A stretch of 64,000 nt of DNA from Colletotrichum lupini (GCF_023278565.1 NC_064677.1:2294001-2358000); one strand, 5' to 3'; positions 1-12,697 are shown, counted from the first letter of the stretch. The notes: a model not told the origin generated them from the sequence alone. Program-made: numbers and translations.

Positions 1-482
1 TCGCCTTATTATCAATATTACGTAAGCAAACTATATACCATACTAATCTACGATTTCTATAGATTATTATAGGTATTGATTATGTAAGCAATACTGCTTA
101 TATAAGCTTACGTGAGCAATGGAAAGTACTGGAAGGTAACTAAATAATCTGGAATTTACTCGAGGCGGAATTACGTACTACGATTACGCATTCACTTACG
201 AATACGCTTATTAATTATATCATAATTAATAAGCAATGGAATATTCTAGTAGGAGGTTTTTATGCCTATATGTAGGCGTGTATTTGCCTACCTAGACCTT
301 TCGTTAAGCAAGCAACTTCTCATATAGTAATTCAACTATATTACTCTCTTTACTACAAAAACCTCTTTTATATACGCTTATATCCCCTATATTCATATAT
401 TCTTGCTTCTATATGAATATTCACTTTTTATATTCTTTATAAGAATATCCCGCATTACCTCGTTAAAGCTATACGTGCTAGA
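1..482 (+). repeat. LTR-like element B, copy 1 (left end outside window)
   Basis: This is a nearly complete copy of a ~514-bp element that recurs inverted at 17,006-17,519 and 34,831-35,344. Comparison with the third copy shows that about 32 bases of its left end, starting TGTTACGAAGG, lie before base 1. It ends in GTGCTAGA at 482 and is followed by AATAC (483-487). No coding frame is visible. The TG start, the length and the 5-bp target duplication at copy 2 fit a solo LTR, but the end is GA rather than the usual CA and no internal region was found, so a non-autonomous element is possible. It sits inside the gag region of element A. From about 105 to 482 I see no difference from copy 3. Confidence 0.75.
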
Positions 483-3400
483 AATACTTCTATATAATAA
501 CTTATAAAAACCTCGACTTTATATATATTATTATTATAGAGCTCCGTATTATAAAAGAAGCCCTTATCCGAGCTTATATTAATAATATAACTATAATTAA
601 AAAGTTAGAATAATTAGAGAACGGCTCTTAGGCTAGCTCTATTTAAGATATTACTACCCTTGGTATATTAGAGTAGCGGCTAGTATATTTAAAAACGTAG
701 GGTAGCTACGAAATTACTTTAGTCTCGTCTTATCTTATTATTTATAGTTTTTAAAAAATACTTAACGTACTTATTTTTATAAGTAATAATATTAGTTTTA
801 AATTTAATTATTAATTTTAGCATATTATAAAGTATTTAGAGAATGCTCATTATAGTATAAATAAGTATTATTTAGAGTATATTATTAATAAGATTAGAAA
901 TAGTACTATAGAGTTTATATACTTATTATTAATTTTTAACGAGATTGTTATAGCTAAGTAGTTACTTTATAAGCTTAAGATAGTTTATATTAGCCCGATT
1001 ATTATAAATAACGCTAATTATAAGCTAAATATACTTACGATTATATTTAAAAACGTTTATTAAAAACGCTTTATATTTACTAAGCTTATATATATTAATA
1101 AGCTTTTAAAGTTTTAATAAAAGCGCCGTTTTTATAATAAGCTACTTATATATTTTTATAACTAAGCTATATTAAGGTACTTAAATAATACGGCTATTTT
1201 TTAAAAATATATTAAGTACGTTACTTAGCTAGTTAATATAATATAGCCCCTTTTTATAAAGGACTACGTAGTTAAGGTTTTTAAATAGACTTATTAAACT
1301 TTAAATAGAAATAATAAAAGTAATAAAAGTAATAGAAATAATAAAAGTATTAGAGGTATTAAATAGGACTAAGGTTATACTTCTAATTATAAAACGATTC
1401 TTAAAGCCTTATATTAAAAACTTAAGAATAGTAATATTTATTTTATTTATAATAATACTAAATATATTTCTAAGGACTACTTTAAGAAGTTAAAAACTAT
1501 TATAATTATTATTAACGTTATTATAGGCCTTATTAAAATAGAGTTAAGTTTAAAAAACTAAACCTCTTAATAAAAATAAACTCTTAGCTAGGGGATATAT
1601 ATAAAAAAAATAGAAAATTAGTAATTAATTTAGTAAACTTATAAGATCTTACAGGGGGTTAGCTTTTTAAAATAGAGCTTATATTAATATTTAATAAATA
1701 TAGAATTTACTTAAGAGCCTTATTTAATATAGGAGCTAATAAGTATAGATTTATAAATAACTATATAACCCCTTTATTATAATAGTTCTATATAACTTTA
1801 TTCTATAAATTACTATACTTAATCCTTATTACTAAGTTTAATAAAGAGTAATTAAATAATACTAGCATAGTATAAATTATTAATTTATATATTAATTAAT
1901 AGGTCTTTTTAAAAGTACCCCTTTTTTAGCTTAATATAGGCTATTATAACTTAATTTTAAAGTAAAAGTAGTTCGAATATTACGGGGTAAACTTTAATAT
2001 TTATTATTAATAATTAATATAGCTTAAGGACTTATTATTATAAGAGACGCTTTTTATTATTATTAGGGATATTAAGGACCTATATACCCCGGAAGTTATT
2101 AATATAAAATATTAAATCGATACTAATTATTAATAAGACTTATTTAAAATAAATATAACTTATTATAACTAAAAGCTTTATAATAGCGAGTAAAGGGTAT
2201 ACTAATTAGGATATTATTATACTTATTAAAAATAATAACTTATTAAATATAATAATTAAATAAAACTAAGAATATAAAAAAAATAGAATGCGCCCTTAAT
2301 AATATTATTATTACTTTTATAAAAAAAATTAGATAGTAAAAACTATACTTAGTAGCGTTATAAATAGATATTATTTTTATTAGTACTCCCGTATTTAAAA
2401 GAAACTTAAGGTAGAACGATATTAAAATAGGTTTTATATTATTTTATAAACTATACCGTATTATAAAAAATAAAAAAAAGGAAGTAAACCCTTTATATAA
2501 CAATAACTAAGTTATTTATAACTTTATAATAATTAATTTATTAAAATACTTATAGCCTTAGACCGACGTTTTTAATAAAATAACTAGTAATATATTTATA
2601 TTTTATAAGCTATAGAATTATAAAATCGAGCTTTTAAATAGTAATAAGGAGAAGTTAATCTATTACTTTTTTTATAAGTAGTTAGTATTAAAACTAAAAG
2701 CTATAAGAGCTTATTTATTAAAGTACTTATAAAAGGGATTTATTAAGCTAAGTAATACTCTTTTTATATTATTAACACTATTTATAAAAAAATATAATAA
2801 TAATTTACGTTTTTATATTAACTTTTATAAACTAAATAAGGTTATAAAAAAAGACTACTATTTATTATTACTTATTAATAAGACCCTCGCGCGGCTAAGT
2901 AGGGTAAAAGTATTTATAAAACTAAATAGTAAGTAGGCTTTTTATTATATTTACCTCGACTTAGTTTTTAAAGACTTAATAATATTTAGAACTTATTATA
3001 GAGTATATAAATATAAAATAGTACTTTTTGAGTTTTATAATAAGCTTATTATATACTAACGATATATAAACGAAATATTAATAAAGTACTTAGATAATTT
3101 TTATATAGCGTATATAAATAATATTTTAATTTTTTTAAATAATCCTTTTTAATATTAAGAATATATTATTAAAGTATTAAACTATTTATAAAAAATAAGT
3201 TTATAAGTAGATATTAAAAAGTATAAATTTAGTATTATTTTTATAAAATACTTAGGCTTTATAGTTTTTATAAAAAGTATATAGCTTAATAAAGAAAAAG
3301 CTTTTATAATTAAAGGTTAAAAGCTACTTATATTACTTAAGGGTATTTAGTCTTTTTTTAGGTTTTATAACTTTTATAAGAGATTTATAAGGGATTATAA

Positions 3401-5958
3401 TTACTTAGTTAGGCTATTTATAAAATTAATAAATAAGGGAGTTCTTTTTAATTTTAATACTAATTATAAAACGGCTTTTAAAGTTATAAAACTAGTATTA
3501 ACGTTAGTATTAATTCTTTATTATTTTAAACTAGAGTTATTAATATAATTAAAAACCGACGCTTTTAACTTAGTATATACTAAAGCGCTATTATAATAAT
3601 AAGAAAATAATAACTTATAATACTTAGTAACTCTTTATTTAAAAATAATAAGCGGTATAAAGCTTAATTATATTATTTATAATAAAGAAATATTAGTAAT
3701 AGTATTATATTTAAAAGAATAGTACGCGGAGCTTATAAGCTATAAGTATAAGTTCGACATTATTATAAATTATTAATTATTACTATTTTTTATAATTAAG
3801 TACTTATTTAACTTATAATAAGCCCGCTAAACTAATATACTAACGGATTTTAATTTTTAAATTTATTATTATTTAGGGAAAAAGAACGTATTAACTAACG
3901 CTTTATTATAAAAAATAGAGGATATTTATACTTAATAAGTATTAAAAAAAGTTAATAAAAATTAAGTTTTTTTATTATTAAAATTATTATTTTTTAATAT
4001 CATAATAAAGTTATAAGTATTATTAAGCGCTATAATTAATTAACTATAGTTTATAATTAGCTCGCTCTTATTAAAAAACGAGCTCTAGGGGTACTTATTA
4101 ATAAAAAAGATTTTGAAGCTTAATAAAGACTTTATTATAATATCTTTTATATTAATATAAGTATTAATAATTAAAGAATACGAGTATTAGTTTATTTAAA
4201 ATAATAAATTATTAATAATAAATAAGAAGCTTATAGTATTTAAAAAAGAGAACTTTTATATTATAGTTATTCGTAAGGTTTATAAATAAAAGCTCTTTAC
4301 TTACTTAGGGTATAATAAAGTTATAAAAATAATTAAATAGTAATATTATTAACTAAGCTTAATAATAAATACTTATTAATATATACGAAACTATTATACT
4401 TATTACTAATTATAAAAGCTATATAATAAGCCCCTAGGAGAGCTAAGGCTATTTTTAATACCTAATTACTTATAATAATATATTTTTATTAATTTTATAA
4501 CTATTTTTATTAATTAAAAAGGATTTAATAATATTTAAATAATAATAAACTACTTAAATAAGAGGGTAATATTTATTTTTTCATTATAAAACTATTATAA
4601 TAAAGAATATAAGCTAAATGTCTTATAAACGGGTATTACTTATTTTTAGCTTATTAAAGATTATTATATTAGACCGAGGCCCCTAATCTATTTTTAATTT
4701 TTAAGGGGAGCTTTATAAAATTTATAGGGTTAAGTTATAGTTATTAACGGCCGATTACCCTTAAATAAATAGTTAAATAGAGGTACTAAATTAGTATATT
4801 TTATAGTAATTAAGATTACTAATTAATTAATATTAAAATAATTAAAGCAATATACTATTTATAGTTAACTTTGCTTATATAACTTAGTTGAGCGAAATTA
4901 TAAGGTTATTATTATATAAAATAGAATTCGGTCGTTAATTATAGCTCTTTTTTAATTAATCTAAACGAACTTATTAATTTAGTTTTATAAAAACAAACTC
5001 AATTATATTAATATATAGCGTATAGTTTAGGGGATATACGAGGCTTAAGAGACTACTAAGGGTAATATAAAGGTTATTTAAGTATAATATAAAAGGTATA
5101 CTAACTATTACTAGCGCTTAGATAATTTAAAACTAAGAGACCGGGTTTTTATTAATACCTCGTACTAAAGGTTTATTAATATAAATAAATTATAATAACC
5201 GTAGGCCGGGCTATAGCTTATTATTAGTACTAAATAGGGGAGTATATAAATTATAAAACTATTAACGAGTAGCTAAGTATACTTAGTTTTTTACTTAAAT
5301 AAGTTAAAAAAGGTTATTAACGACTTATTACCTAAGTAGAACTAAGACTTATTATTATTAATTATTAATAATAATAGCAAATTAAAGTATAAAGTTTTAA
5401 AAGTTATTAAATTATACTTATATAAGGGAAAACTATAGTATTAAGTAAATTAAAAAGGGTATAATACGGATCTAACTTAGTATAATATAAAGAGCTTTAA
5501 GTATGTATTAATAGTATTCTAAGCGTTTTATTATTAATACTTAATTACTAAGGGCCCGCGATAAAACTTAGATATATAAATAGAAGCTATTACGGCTAGC
5601 GATTTACTATTACTAAGGGATAATAATAATATAATAATAGTAATTATAGCTATAGATTTATTAAAATAAGGGGTAATTTAGAGGTTCATTTTTTAGCGCT
5701 ATAAATAGCGCCCTTTAGTATAAAGGGGGGGGTAATATTATAATAATAAGTATAAGGGCCCTATAGGCCCTATAACTTAGCTTTAGGCTACGAAGCTAAG
5801 TTTTTAATAATTACGTAATAAGCTAGGCCGCTAGGCTTAAAAGACTAGCTTATTAATTTTTACTTATTATTTTATTTTTTGTTTTTTTATATTAAGTTTT
5901 TAGTTAATTAAGTTAATATAGTAGCGTTCTAACTTATTTTAAGATCCTTTTTATAATA
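483..5958 (+). mobile_element. Ty3/gypsy chromovirus element A, 3' part, RIP-degraded
   Basis: Degraded LTR retrotransposon read on the plus strand, parallel to the full copy at 19,593-25,920. Order of recognisable domains: end of gag with a zinc knuckle whose cysteines have become Tyr (about 1,435-1,490, ending KDYFKK); reverse transcriptase (about 2,735-3,250, with YKLNKVIKKDYYLLLL and a catalytic box now YINN instead of YVDD, about 3,100-3,125); RNase H (about 3,350-3,650); integrase core (about 4,660-4,860, with DRGP followed by a degraded HPQT-type segment); and a chromodomain-like C-terminus (about 5,390-5,550, GYNTDLT). Every frame is full of TAA/TAG. The 5' LTR and first part of gag are not here: they lie inverted at 35,345-36,194. 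Not functional. Confidence 0.88.
5733..5958 (+). repeat. 3' LTR of element A, copy 1
   Basis: 226 bp, starting TAATATTATAATAATAAG directly after a G-rich polypurine tract (5,725-5,732) and ending TATAATA. It aligns throughout with 25,695-25,920 and 19,593-19,827, including the GGGCCC/TAGGCC inner palindromes and the block CTTTAGTTAATTAAG. The TA termini are what RIP would make of TG...CA. Confidence 0.85.
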
Positions 5959-6539
5959 AATTAAAGCTTATTATTTAAACTTTAAACTTTTTTATCTCGC
6001 TATACTTACTTACGGGTTACTTAGTATATATATACCGTAATTACGTAAAGTAGTTATAATTACTTACGGTTATAATTATTTATAGTGATAATTACTTATT
6101 TAATTACTTACTTAATTACTTACTTAATTACTTACTTAATTATTTATATTTATAAGTAATTATAATTATAAGTAATTGCGACTATAGGTAATTATAACCG
6201 AACGTATCTACGGCTATTTTATATAACTACTCTAGGTAGCTTGTGAGTAAGTATAGCGGGTATAAGTATAGGGCTATAGCCCGAGCTCTATAGTTATGAG
6301 CCCTTATTAGTTTAAAAAGTAGATTATTACCTAGATAGCTAAATAGTACTACCTAGATAGCAAAACTTAAGGGTAATATAAGGGCAGGGTTAGTTAGTTT
6401 ATAATATATTATTTTTTAATTATATAAAGTAAGGTATATTAAAGTAATACCTATTTATTTAAATGAAATTAGTATATAAAGAAGTATAGACCGATGTATT
6501 ATATTAATAATATATATATATATAGTTTATTACGCCCCG
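5959..6539. other. AT-rich non-coding stretch with a 12-bp tandem repeat
   Basis: No coding frame was recognised. It contains four to five tandem 12-bp units of ATTACTTACTTA (6,091-6,150), flanked by imperfect inverted arms (about 6,054-6,079 and 6,155-6,197) that could fold together. Confidence 0.6.
6091..6150. repeat. 12-bp tandem repeat (ATTACTTACTTA)
   Basis: Units at 6,091, 6,103, 6,115 and 6,127 plus a degenerate fifth. The three middle units are identical, which is notable in DNA otherwise saturated with mutations. Confidence 0.8.
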
Positions 6540-7760
6540 GCTAAGCTATTAGGGTTTAAATAATTATTTATATAATTTCTACCTTCGTTTATATACTTAC
6601 TTCTTAAAAGCCCATAAGCTTAATATTTATTATTATATATATTATTTTTAAAATTTAATAATATAATATAGCCGTTCGTTTTTATATTTAAAGCTTTTTA
6701 AGCGTTCTAGTTTTATATATAGATAGGTATTAATAAAAAGGGTAGTACTAAAGAGAAAAGAGTAGCGTCTTTTAGTACGTCTAACTAACTTAATAAGCCT
6801 AGTCCATATTAGCCTTAGCGCGTACTATATAATAACTTAAATTAGTAATCTAAAAAAAACGTACTAAGTTATTATAAAAGTTATATATATAAATATTTAA
6901 TAGTTAGCCTCGTTTTATAGTATATTAGTACTAAATTAAGTATAGCGAGCGGGTTCCTTATTTATTTAATAAGGCTTTTTGAAAATACGCTCTTTATACT
7001 TTTAGGGCTAGGGCCTCTTAACTAATTAAAAAGTATTTTTACCTTAACCTTAGCTATTTTTCCTATTCTTAGCTTATTTAGTTAGTTATATTAGAAAGTT
7101 AGTATATAGTACGTAATAACTACTTATACGTAGTTATATGGTTATTATACCCCATATAGCTTAGGAAGTAGGGGTAATACTTAATTATTACTTTTATAAA
7201 GCTATAGTAATACTATTACGGATGCCTACTTATATTTTTATACTTCCATTTACTAATTTTTATATCCGTTCTAGTTAGAAAAATAGGGCGTAATAATTTA
7301 ATAAGAGAGTCCCCGGTTATAACTCTTCGCTTTTAATAATAATATTCCTTATTTATAATTTCTTCGTTACTTTCGTAAGTAAATAATTACTTCTTAGTTA
7401 AGTAACGCTCTATAGCCCCGCTTTTGCCTTATATATATTAACCTATTTACTTTTTATTTTTTAAATTAGTAAGTATATTTACCTTTATTAGAGGGTTAGT
7501 TTTATTAACTATTTAGGTATAAGAGAGCTTTATTAAGGGACGTAATATATAAAGCGACGTAGTTTATACTGAATAGGGGCTTATATTTAACTAAAAGTCT
7601 TTTAATAGTAGTATTATAATAACAGTAAAGAAACCGTCCGTTAGTTATAATAACTTAGGGCGTAGTTCGGATAATAATCTAAGGTTTATTAGTAGTTTTA
7701 ATAATATATTTATTAATTTAAGTAACTATTTAACGAAGTCCCCCCCTTTCTTTTTCTATT
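6540..7760 (-). pseudogene. Unidentified RIP-degraded reading frame
   Basis: Read on the minus strand, this stretch gives a coherent amino-acid sequence in which nearly all breaks are TAA/TAG, as expected when Gln or Trp codons are RIP-mutated. Readable segments include LRPIFLTRTD and RAKANMDQAYQVSQTYQ-like text (the Q positions are stop codons in the DNA). The plus strand is much less coherent. I do not recognise the family and no transposon hallmark was seen. It lies directly downstream of element A in the opposite orientation. The limits are approximate; it could be a host gene or an unknown transposon ORF. Confidence 0.35.
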
Positions 7761-10020
7761 ACTTTTATTAATAAGACTAATTTTATATCGTACGTACTTA
7801 TAAATAATAATAATTAAGATTAGTACTCCGAAGTTATCTTGTCTATATTATAATAAATTATTCTTTTTTATAAAATATAGCTTTACGGGTTATTTATTTA
7901 TTTATCCGAGCTAAGTAAGGAGCATAATTTAGGGGGGAATATGTTTTTATATTTTTATAAATCGCTTCTATTTTTAAAAATATTATTTAGCGCATTACTA
8001 TTGTATTAAGTATCGGGTCTATTTTTAATTATATCAGTATTATTAATAATAGTAATACGTATTAACTACTTATTTATAGCCCTACTCTAACTAAAAATAA
8101 TACTATATATAAACTATATAAAGCTATTCATATTATTAGTCTAGCCGATTTTAAGTACCGCATTGCGAGTATTTATAAATAAAAAGTATTATTAAAAAGT
8201 AATAAATAAAAGAGCGATATTATAGATAAAATTATTAAAATCTCGGCGGCGCTCTTCGTATTTCGTAGCGAGAAGTTCTTTAAAATATCTACGATTCTTA
8301 GCGTATTTTATAATAATAATAATGTTAATAAAATTAGCGTTCTTTTTAAAAAGTAAGACTACGATCGTATTAAACCGCCGCTAGTAATTACTCTATATTA
8401 TTTTTAAATTATAAAAGTCCGGCTTAGCTATTCGTTTCTAGGCCTTGCTTTTTTTATATATTATTTTTAGTAACTAAAAAGCAGGTATTATATAATTCTA
8501 TTTTAAGTACTAATCATAGTTAAATCGCTAGTTAGGTAGTCGAGTTTATTAAGTATATAAGTAGGTAGATTAAGTAAATAGTAATATATAAAGCTCGATA
8601 CGTATATATATAAAGAAAGTAAATATATAAAGAGAAAAGATACTATAATAAGATAAATAGCTAGTTTAGAGGTTAAGTAGTAAAAAAGGTATTATTTTTA
8701 AAATTAGGGGCTTCTTATATATAAGGGATAATACGGTCTAATTATTAACTAACTTTAGTACTAATTATAACCCTATTTAATAAACGAGCGCGCGCTCTTT
8801 TTTTAAGTATAAGCGCTAAACTAGCGCTACTTATCTCTAGTCCGGAATATAAGCATAAGTACTTTACTAGGTATTTCCTTAATAAGGTCTTGATAATTAC
8901 TTATAATACCCTACTTTAGCTTATAATAAAGTTATAAAGGACTCCTAAAGCTATACTACCTTACTTACTCGCTTTTATTATTAAAATAAGTTCTAATAGT
9001 AGCGAATTAACTTAGGCTTTTAATAACTTTATTAATTTATAACGGCGTATAAACTAAGTTAAAATAGAATACTAAGAGAATAGCTAATTAGCTAAGTAAA
9101 ATAAGACCTATATAATAATAAAAATAATAATATTACTAAATCTTAATAATCTTAAGCTTACCGAAGTTATTAAGGCTTTTTTTAATATATCCCTTATTTT
9201 GTTACTTAAAGCTCGTCTTATTTTTATTTATTATTACTAACTACGTAATACTAACTTTATTATAATTCCTTTATTATATAAAATTAGTAAATAAAATATA
9301 GTTAATATAATATAGCGCGCGCAGGACAAGAACTTTATTTTATACGTTTTTCTTAACTACCCTCTCTACGGTCCGAGATTTATATAGTTTATATTTTTAT
9401 AAGTTCGGTATAATATTTACTATGATCCTACTAATAACGACTACGTTTTAATTAATAAATCGTATATAGATTTTTATTTTACTAGTTTATATTCTTTAAT
9501 AAGCCGCCGTTACTTATTATATAACTAGACTAAAGTAATTAAGCTTAGTTAATATATAAAGAATTTCGGTAAAGTTTAAGAACCTTATAACTAAGTAATA
9601 TATTACTAACTTCTTAATATAATAGAGGTAATTTACTATTACTTTATATAAAAGCCTACTTAGCTATTTAGCTTTTATTAAGCGCCTTATATTTAATAAA
9701 AAATAAAAAGCTAATAAATAACGAAAATAAGAGGGGGGAGAGGTAAAAGTCGTTCTAATTATAATTATAAACGTAATACGTAAATTAACTAATACTACTA
9801 TTATTAATAGTATTAAATACCTTAATCTTATTATTCTAACCTCGCAGGAGATTATTTAAATAAGTAATATATTACTTCTTAACTTCTTAAATAGAGGAGT
9901 TACTATTATTTATTTAAAGTAGGTTAAGGATGACGAGGTTAGTTATTTATCTCTAAGTAGAGGGGCTAGCGGGGTTTCTAAGTACGGTAATTAGACTACT
10001 TATAGACTTTATTAGCTTGA
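7761..10020. other. RIP-degraded AT-rich DNA, nothing recognised
   Basis: Stop-saturated in all frames. A GC-bearing patch at about 8,770-9,000 and 9,320-9,450 suggests former coding sequence but no family was recognised. AT-richness ends abruptly at about 10,020, where normal composition begins. A short block at about 9,737-9,767 resembles 29,867-29,894. Confidence 0.5.
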
Positions 10021-10251
10021 GCGAATTACTAATACGCTATTAGCTAGTCTCACTCCCTATAATATCGATATCCCCTCATTCTGCACTCGATGGTATAGTA
10101 TCGAAAAGTCGGTGGCTAATAAGTAGTATCTATCAAGGTGGGTCTTACGACGCTCTTTTGGCCTCTATCAGCAGTAGAGTGAGACCTGTTATAAACGGCC
10201 AAAGCAAGGGCAAAGGATAGTATAAGACCGAGCAAGACACTATATAAGCGA

Positions 10252-10851
10252 CCGGCTAGGGCCTTCTCGACGGCACTCAGGATCGCTTACAGAGCGTGCA
10301 ACAGACGTACATAGCCTTGTCCGACAATGCAGGAGCATATTCGAAGAAGATCGACGTGGCTCTACCTGAAAACCACACGCGTAAGCTGTGTGACGAACTA
10401 TTATGGAAAGAAGCCAGCATCTTAGGGCAACTACGCACCGAAATGGCAAGACTCAATTGGTAGCACGCAGTGTACGGAACAGCGAACTCGATTACTTCAA
10501 CGGATGGAAGCGCGCAGAGGCAACCTATTATATTTTCTTAGAGGAAAGAGCGCATCAGACTCTAGGGGCTGGTCGCCACGGGAACATGTCGTTTCTAAGA
10601 CAATCAAGCTTGCCATGAGCACGGAGAGGCTGGATGCACACATCAGCCAGCGACAAAAGACCAATGACCAACGCCCCAAATCAACACCAACATACTAACC
10701 AATGACACCCCCCCCCCCCCCCCCCGCACTTGTGCTTTCGACATCGGGACCAGCTGAGGCCGCCGAGGCCGCCGCCGATGGGGCGCCGAACACTTTGAGA
10801 AGCAACACTGAGAAGACTTGTATCTCATCCCGCGAGCAACCGCAGCAGTGA
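10252..10851 (+). pseudogene. LINE (Tad1-like) 3' fragment, C-terminal end of ORF2
   Basis: Plus-strand text matches the C-terminal region of fungal LINE polyproteins. The first part (10,252-10,461) reads LLDGTQDRLQSVQQ and ends LRTEMARLNW then a stop. The second part resumes at about 10,470 (TEQRTRLLQRMEARRGNL) and runs through YFLRGKSASD, GWSPREHVV and MSTERLDAH. The family normally has a zinc-knuckle segment of roughly 30 residues (C-x-CG ... HFLF-x-C) between these two parts; here it is missing, so I infer an internal deletion. In-frame TAG/TAA at 10,238-10,252 and 10,696 look like RIP-type Gln losses. An 18-C tract shifts the frame, after which a C-terminal tail (TSGPAEAAEAAADG) runs to TGA at about 10,851. 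RIP damage is much lighter than in the flanking DNA. Confidence 0.7.
10708..10725. repeat. Poly-C tract, 18 bp
   Basis: Eighteen consecutive C within the LINE fragment. It separates two coding frames of the same protein tail, so its length probably changed after insertion. Homopolymers this long are also error-prone in sequencing. Confidence 0.9.
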
Positions 10852-11225
10852 TAGACAGTGACAAAAAATAACGTAGACGGACAATGCTCAATTGGGCTTC
10901 TGGGAGGTGAGGATATGAACGAAGATGGAGACTATGTAGATAGTCATACGATCCCTGAAAGGCTTAGCCGGGGCGTAACAAACTATGTGTGTATATCCAA
11001 GATCAACATTTGTCCTATAGCTGCAAGGTACCCGCAAGTGGCGCCGTGGTACTGTCGCGTTTTCCCCCTCCTTTTGGTTTTTCAAGGTGCCTGTGGCTTT
11101 GCAATAGCTGGATCCAATCAACCTCCCACCGAAGTATGCAACGAAAAGGCATTCGGTAGAACCCAGGCATAAAGCCCCTGGCACGTTACTTGAAGATAAT
11201 CTTCAAAAGAATGGGGGCCAGTGGC
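10852..11225. other. Intergenic, no supported gene
   Basis: Normal composition. Overlapping open frames of about 100 codons exist on both strands (10,858-11,172 plus; 10,888-11,184 minus) but neither shows a domain, signal peptide or conserved motif. The right part would be the 3' untranslated region of SSP1. Confidence 0.5.
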
Positions 11226-11529
11226 TTAACCTATGATACATGTTAGCAACCTAAAGCCTTTGAGTAGGGAAGCACTTACACTTGGGAAGGCCCGCAATGG
11301 CCGGCTTGGTGGAACAGCCAGAACCTGTGTTGGGCAAGGTGGAACTGGCACCGTTGTGTTCGAAGTACCTATTGGCCGGACACTTGCATTCACCTGTCAG
11401 AAGCGTACACTCAACATAGCATTGGGCCTCGGGGCCAACGTAGGTGCACTTCATCAAGCCGGCGGGGCAGGTGCGTGCGACGACAGTGGTAGCCAGGACG
11501 GCGAGGACAGCAGCGTAGCCGGCGAACAT
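11226..11529 (-). CDS. SSP1: small secreted eight-cysteine protein (effector-like)
   Basis: Predicted 84-residue secreted protein. Residues 1-18 (MFAGYAAVLAVLATTVVA) form a signal peptide, followed by RTCPAG. The mature part has eight cysteines spaced C-x6-C-x8-C-x3-C-x6-C-x-C-x21-C-x11-C and ends LPKC. I chose the ATG at 11,529 because it has a CACC context and puts the hydrophobic segment at the N-terminus; an in-frame ATG at 11,634 would bury it. I infer a 49-nt intron (11,231-11,279): GTAAGT donor, GCTAAC branch site, CATAG acceptor. Splicing creates the last Cys codon followed by TAA. Without splicing the frame adds KCFPTQRL and stops at 11,251. SSP2 has the same cysteine plan. An apoplastic effector or other secreted role is inference; no catalytic motif is present. 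Confidence 0.8.
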
Positions 11530-11653
11530 GGTGATTGGGCAGGAAAGGATGCGGGAAGATTGAAAAAGACACCTGAGTGGAAGAAGTGAACTCGGAAAAG
11601 ATTGATGAGACTTTGATGCCTTAAGATAGGCCAAAGGGGCAGATAGCTAGCCG

Positions 11654-11662
11654 TCTTATATT
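11654..11662 (-). promoter_or_regulatory. TATA-like element of SSP1
   Basis: AATATAAGA on the minus strand, about 125 bases upstream of the SSP1 ATG. Position and sequence fit a fungal TATA box; there is no transcript evidence. Confidence 0.4.
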
Positions 11663-12174
11663 CAGGGAATACTCGAAGTAGACGCCTGCCGTCATATTAC
11701 AGCCCCAGCTCAGCTCCGTCCTAGCGCACGCATTTAGTCTAATCCTGCATCATACTCTCTAAGCTACCAAAGTACCGCCGGCCTAAAATGGCTAGCGGCA
11801 CGTGCAGGCAGTAAGCCAGATAGTAGATTTTACTCCTGACCGTTCACGCAATATTATGGGAGTGTCTTTAGAACTTTTGACAAAGTCAAACTGCTCTGAC
11901 CTACTGACCTACTCCTTTATCCGAAGGTGCTAGGATACCAGGTAACACACCGATTCACAAGGTTGAGTTTACTATATTTGAGTTCATTATATAGCTGTGG
12001 CGCTGTAATCAGAACGATTCTATCCGGCAGAGATGTCCGACCTGGGACTTGGCGTGAACCTTAGACCATGAAGCTTTCCGTCGTCGCCTGCGGCCACATC
12101 GTCACTGGGAATACGTGCCTCGAAGCTGAAAATCCGGAAGACGAGGCAGTGGTTGTAAATACGGTCAATATCAT

Positions 12175-12205
12175 TAGGGCGATGATATTCTGCCAGCACC
12201 TGCCG
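12175..12205 (-). repeat. 31-bp upstream block, copy 1 (SSP1 side)
   Basis: On the minus strand it begins CGGCAGGTGC and ends CATCGCCCTA. It matches 12,933-12,963 at 29 of 31 positions in inverted orientation, so both copies face their own gene the same way. It lies about 650 bases upstream of the SSP1 ATG. Confidence 0.85.
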
Positions 12206-12292
12206 ATATCCCGCCCCCAAGTGTGGCTGCGACCGCCCCTGCCTCCGACCACGGAGCCCAGCTGCCCATACCCACCCACTTTCCTACCCACT

Positions 12293-12324
12293 TACCTACC
12301 TACCTACCTACCTACCTACCTACC
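12293..12324. repeat. (ACCT)n microsatellite
   Basis: About eight tandem ACCT units, preceded by related CCCA/CCTA-rich sequence from 12,268. Confidence 0.9.
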
Positions 12325-12697
12325 CACCTACAACCACCACTTCGTCGACCTCGCCGTCGCTGCCGCTGCCGCTGCCGTTAATTGAAGCTATTCCCAACGT
12401 TAATATGCTATAAAAAGAGAATAATTGCGAAGTTAACGATCCCTTCGTCTACTAATACGACTACCCACTTTACAGCTAGCGCTTCTCTACCCTGCCCGAG
12501 GCCAGAGCAGCACTTAACGAGGCTACCCACGAGCCAGCGGTTGCGATCGAAAGTAGCAACGCCTCGCAGAGTTAACCTACCCGAATAAGCGTTACAAATC
12601 CTCAACCTCGTTACAGACTACCGCTGGCAGATCGCTGCCAGCCTTTCGAGCGAGTCAATTGGGCAGCTGGGCAATTAGGCCAATTAGGCCAATTCGA

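Noticed and set aside
10045..10185. Possible terminal inverted repeats (TCTCACTC near 10,049 and GAGTGAGA near 10,175) of a small DNA transposon
   Set aside because: The match is short and imperfect beyond eight bases and no target duplication was found.
10858..11184. Overlapping ~100-codon ORFs on both strands
   Set aside because: No motif, signal peptide or homology; probably chance in normal-GC DNA.
11530..11634. Upstream in-frame start of SSP1 giving 35 more residues
   Set aside because: It would bury the signal peptide and has no better start context than the CACC-ATG at 11,529.
12068..12385. 105-codon plus-strand ORF beginning MKLSVVACG
   Set aside because: The start lacks a hydrophobic signal core, the C-terminal half is (ACCT)n and (GCTGCC)n microsatellite translation, and a minus-strand ORF overlaps it equally well.
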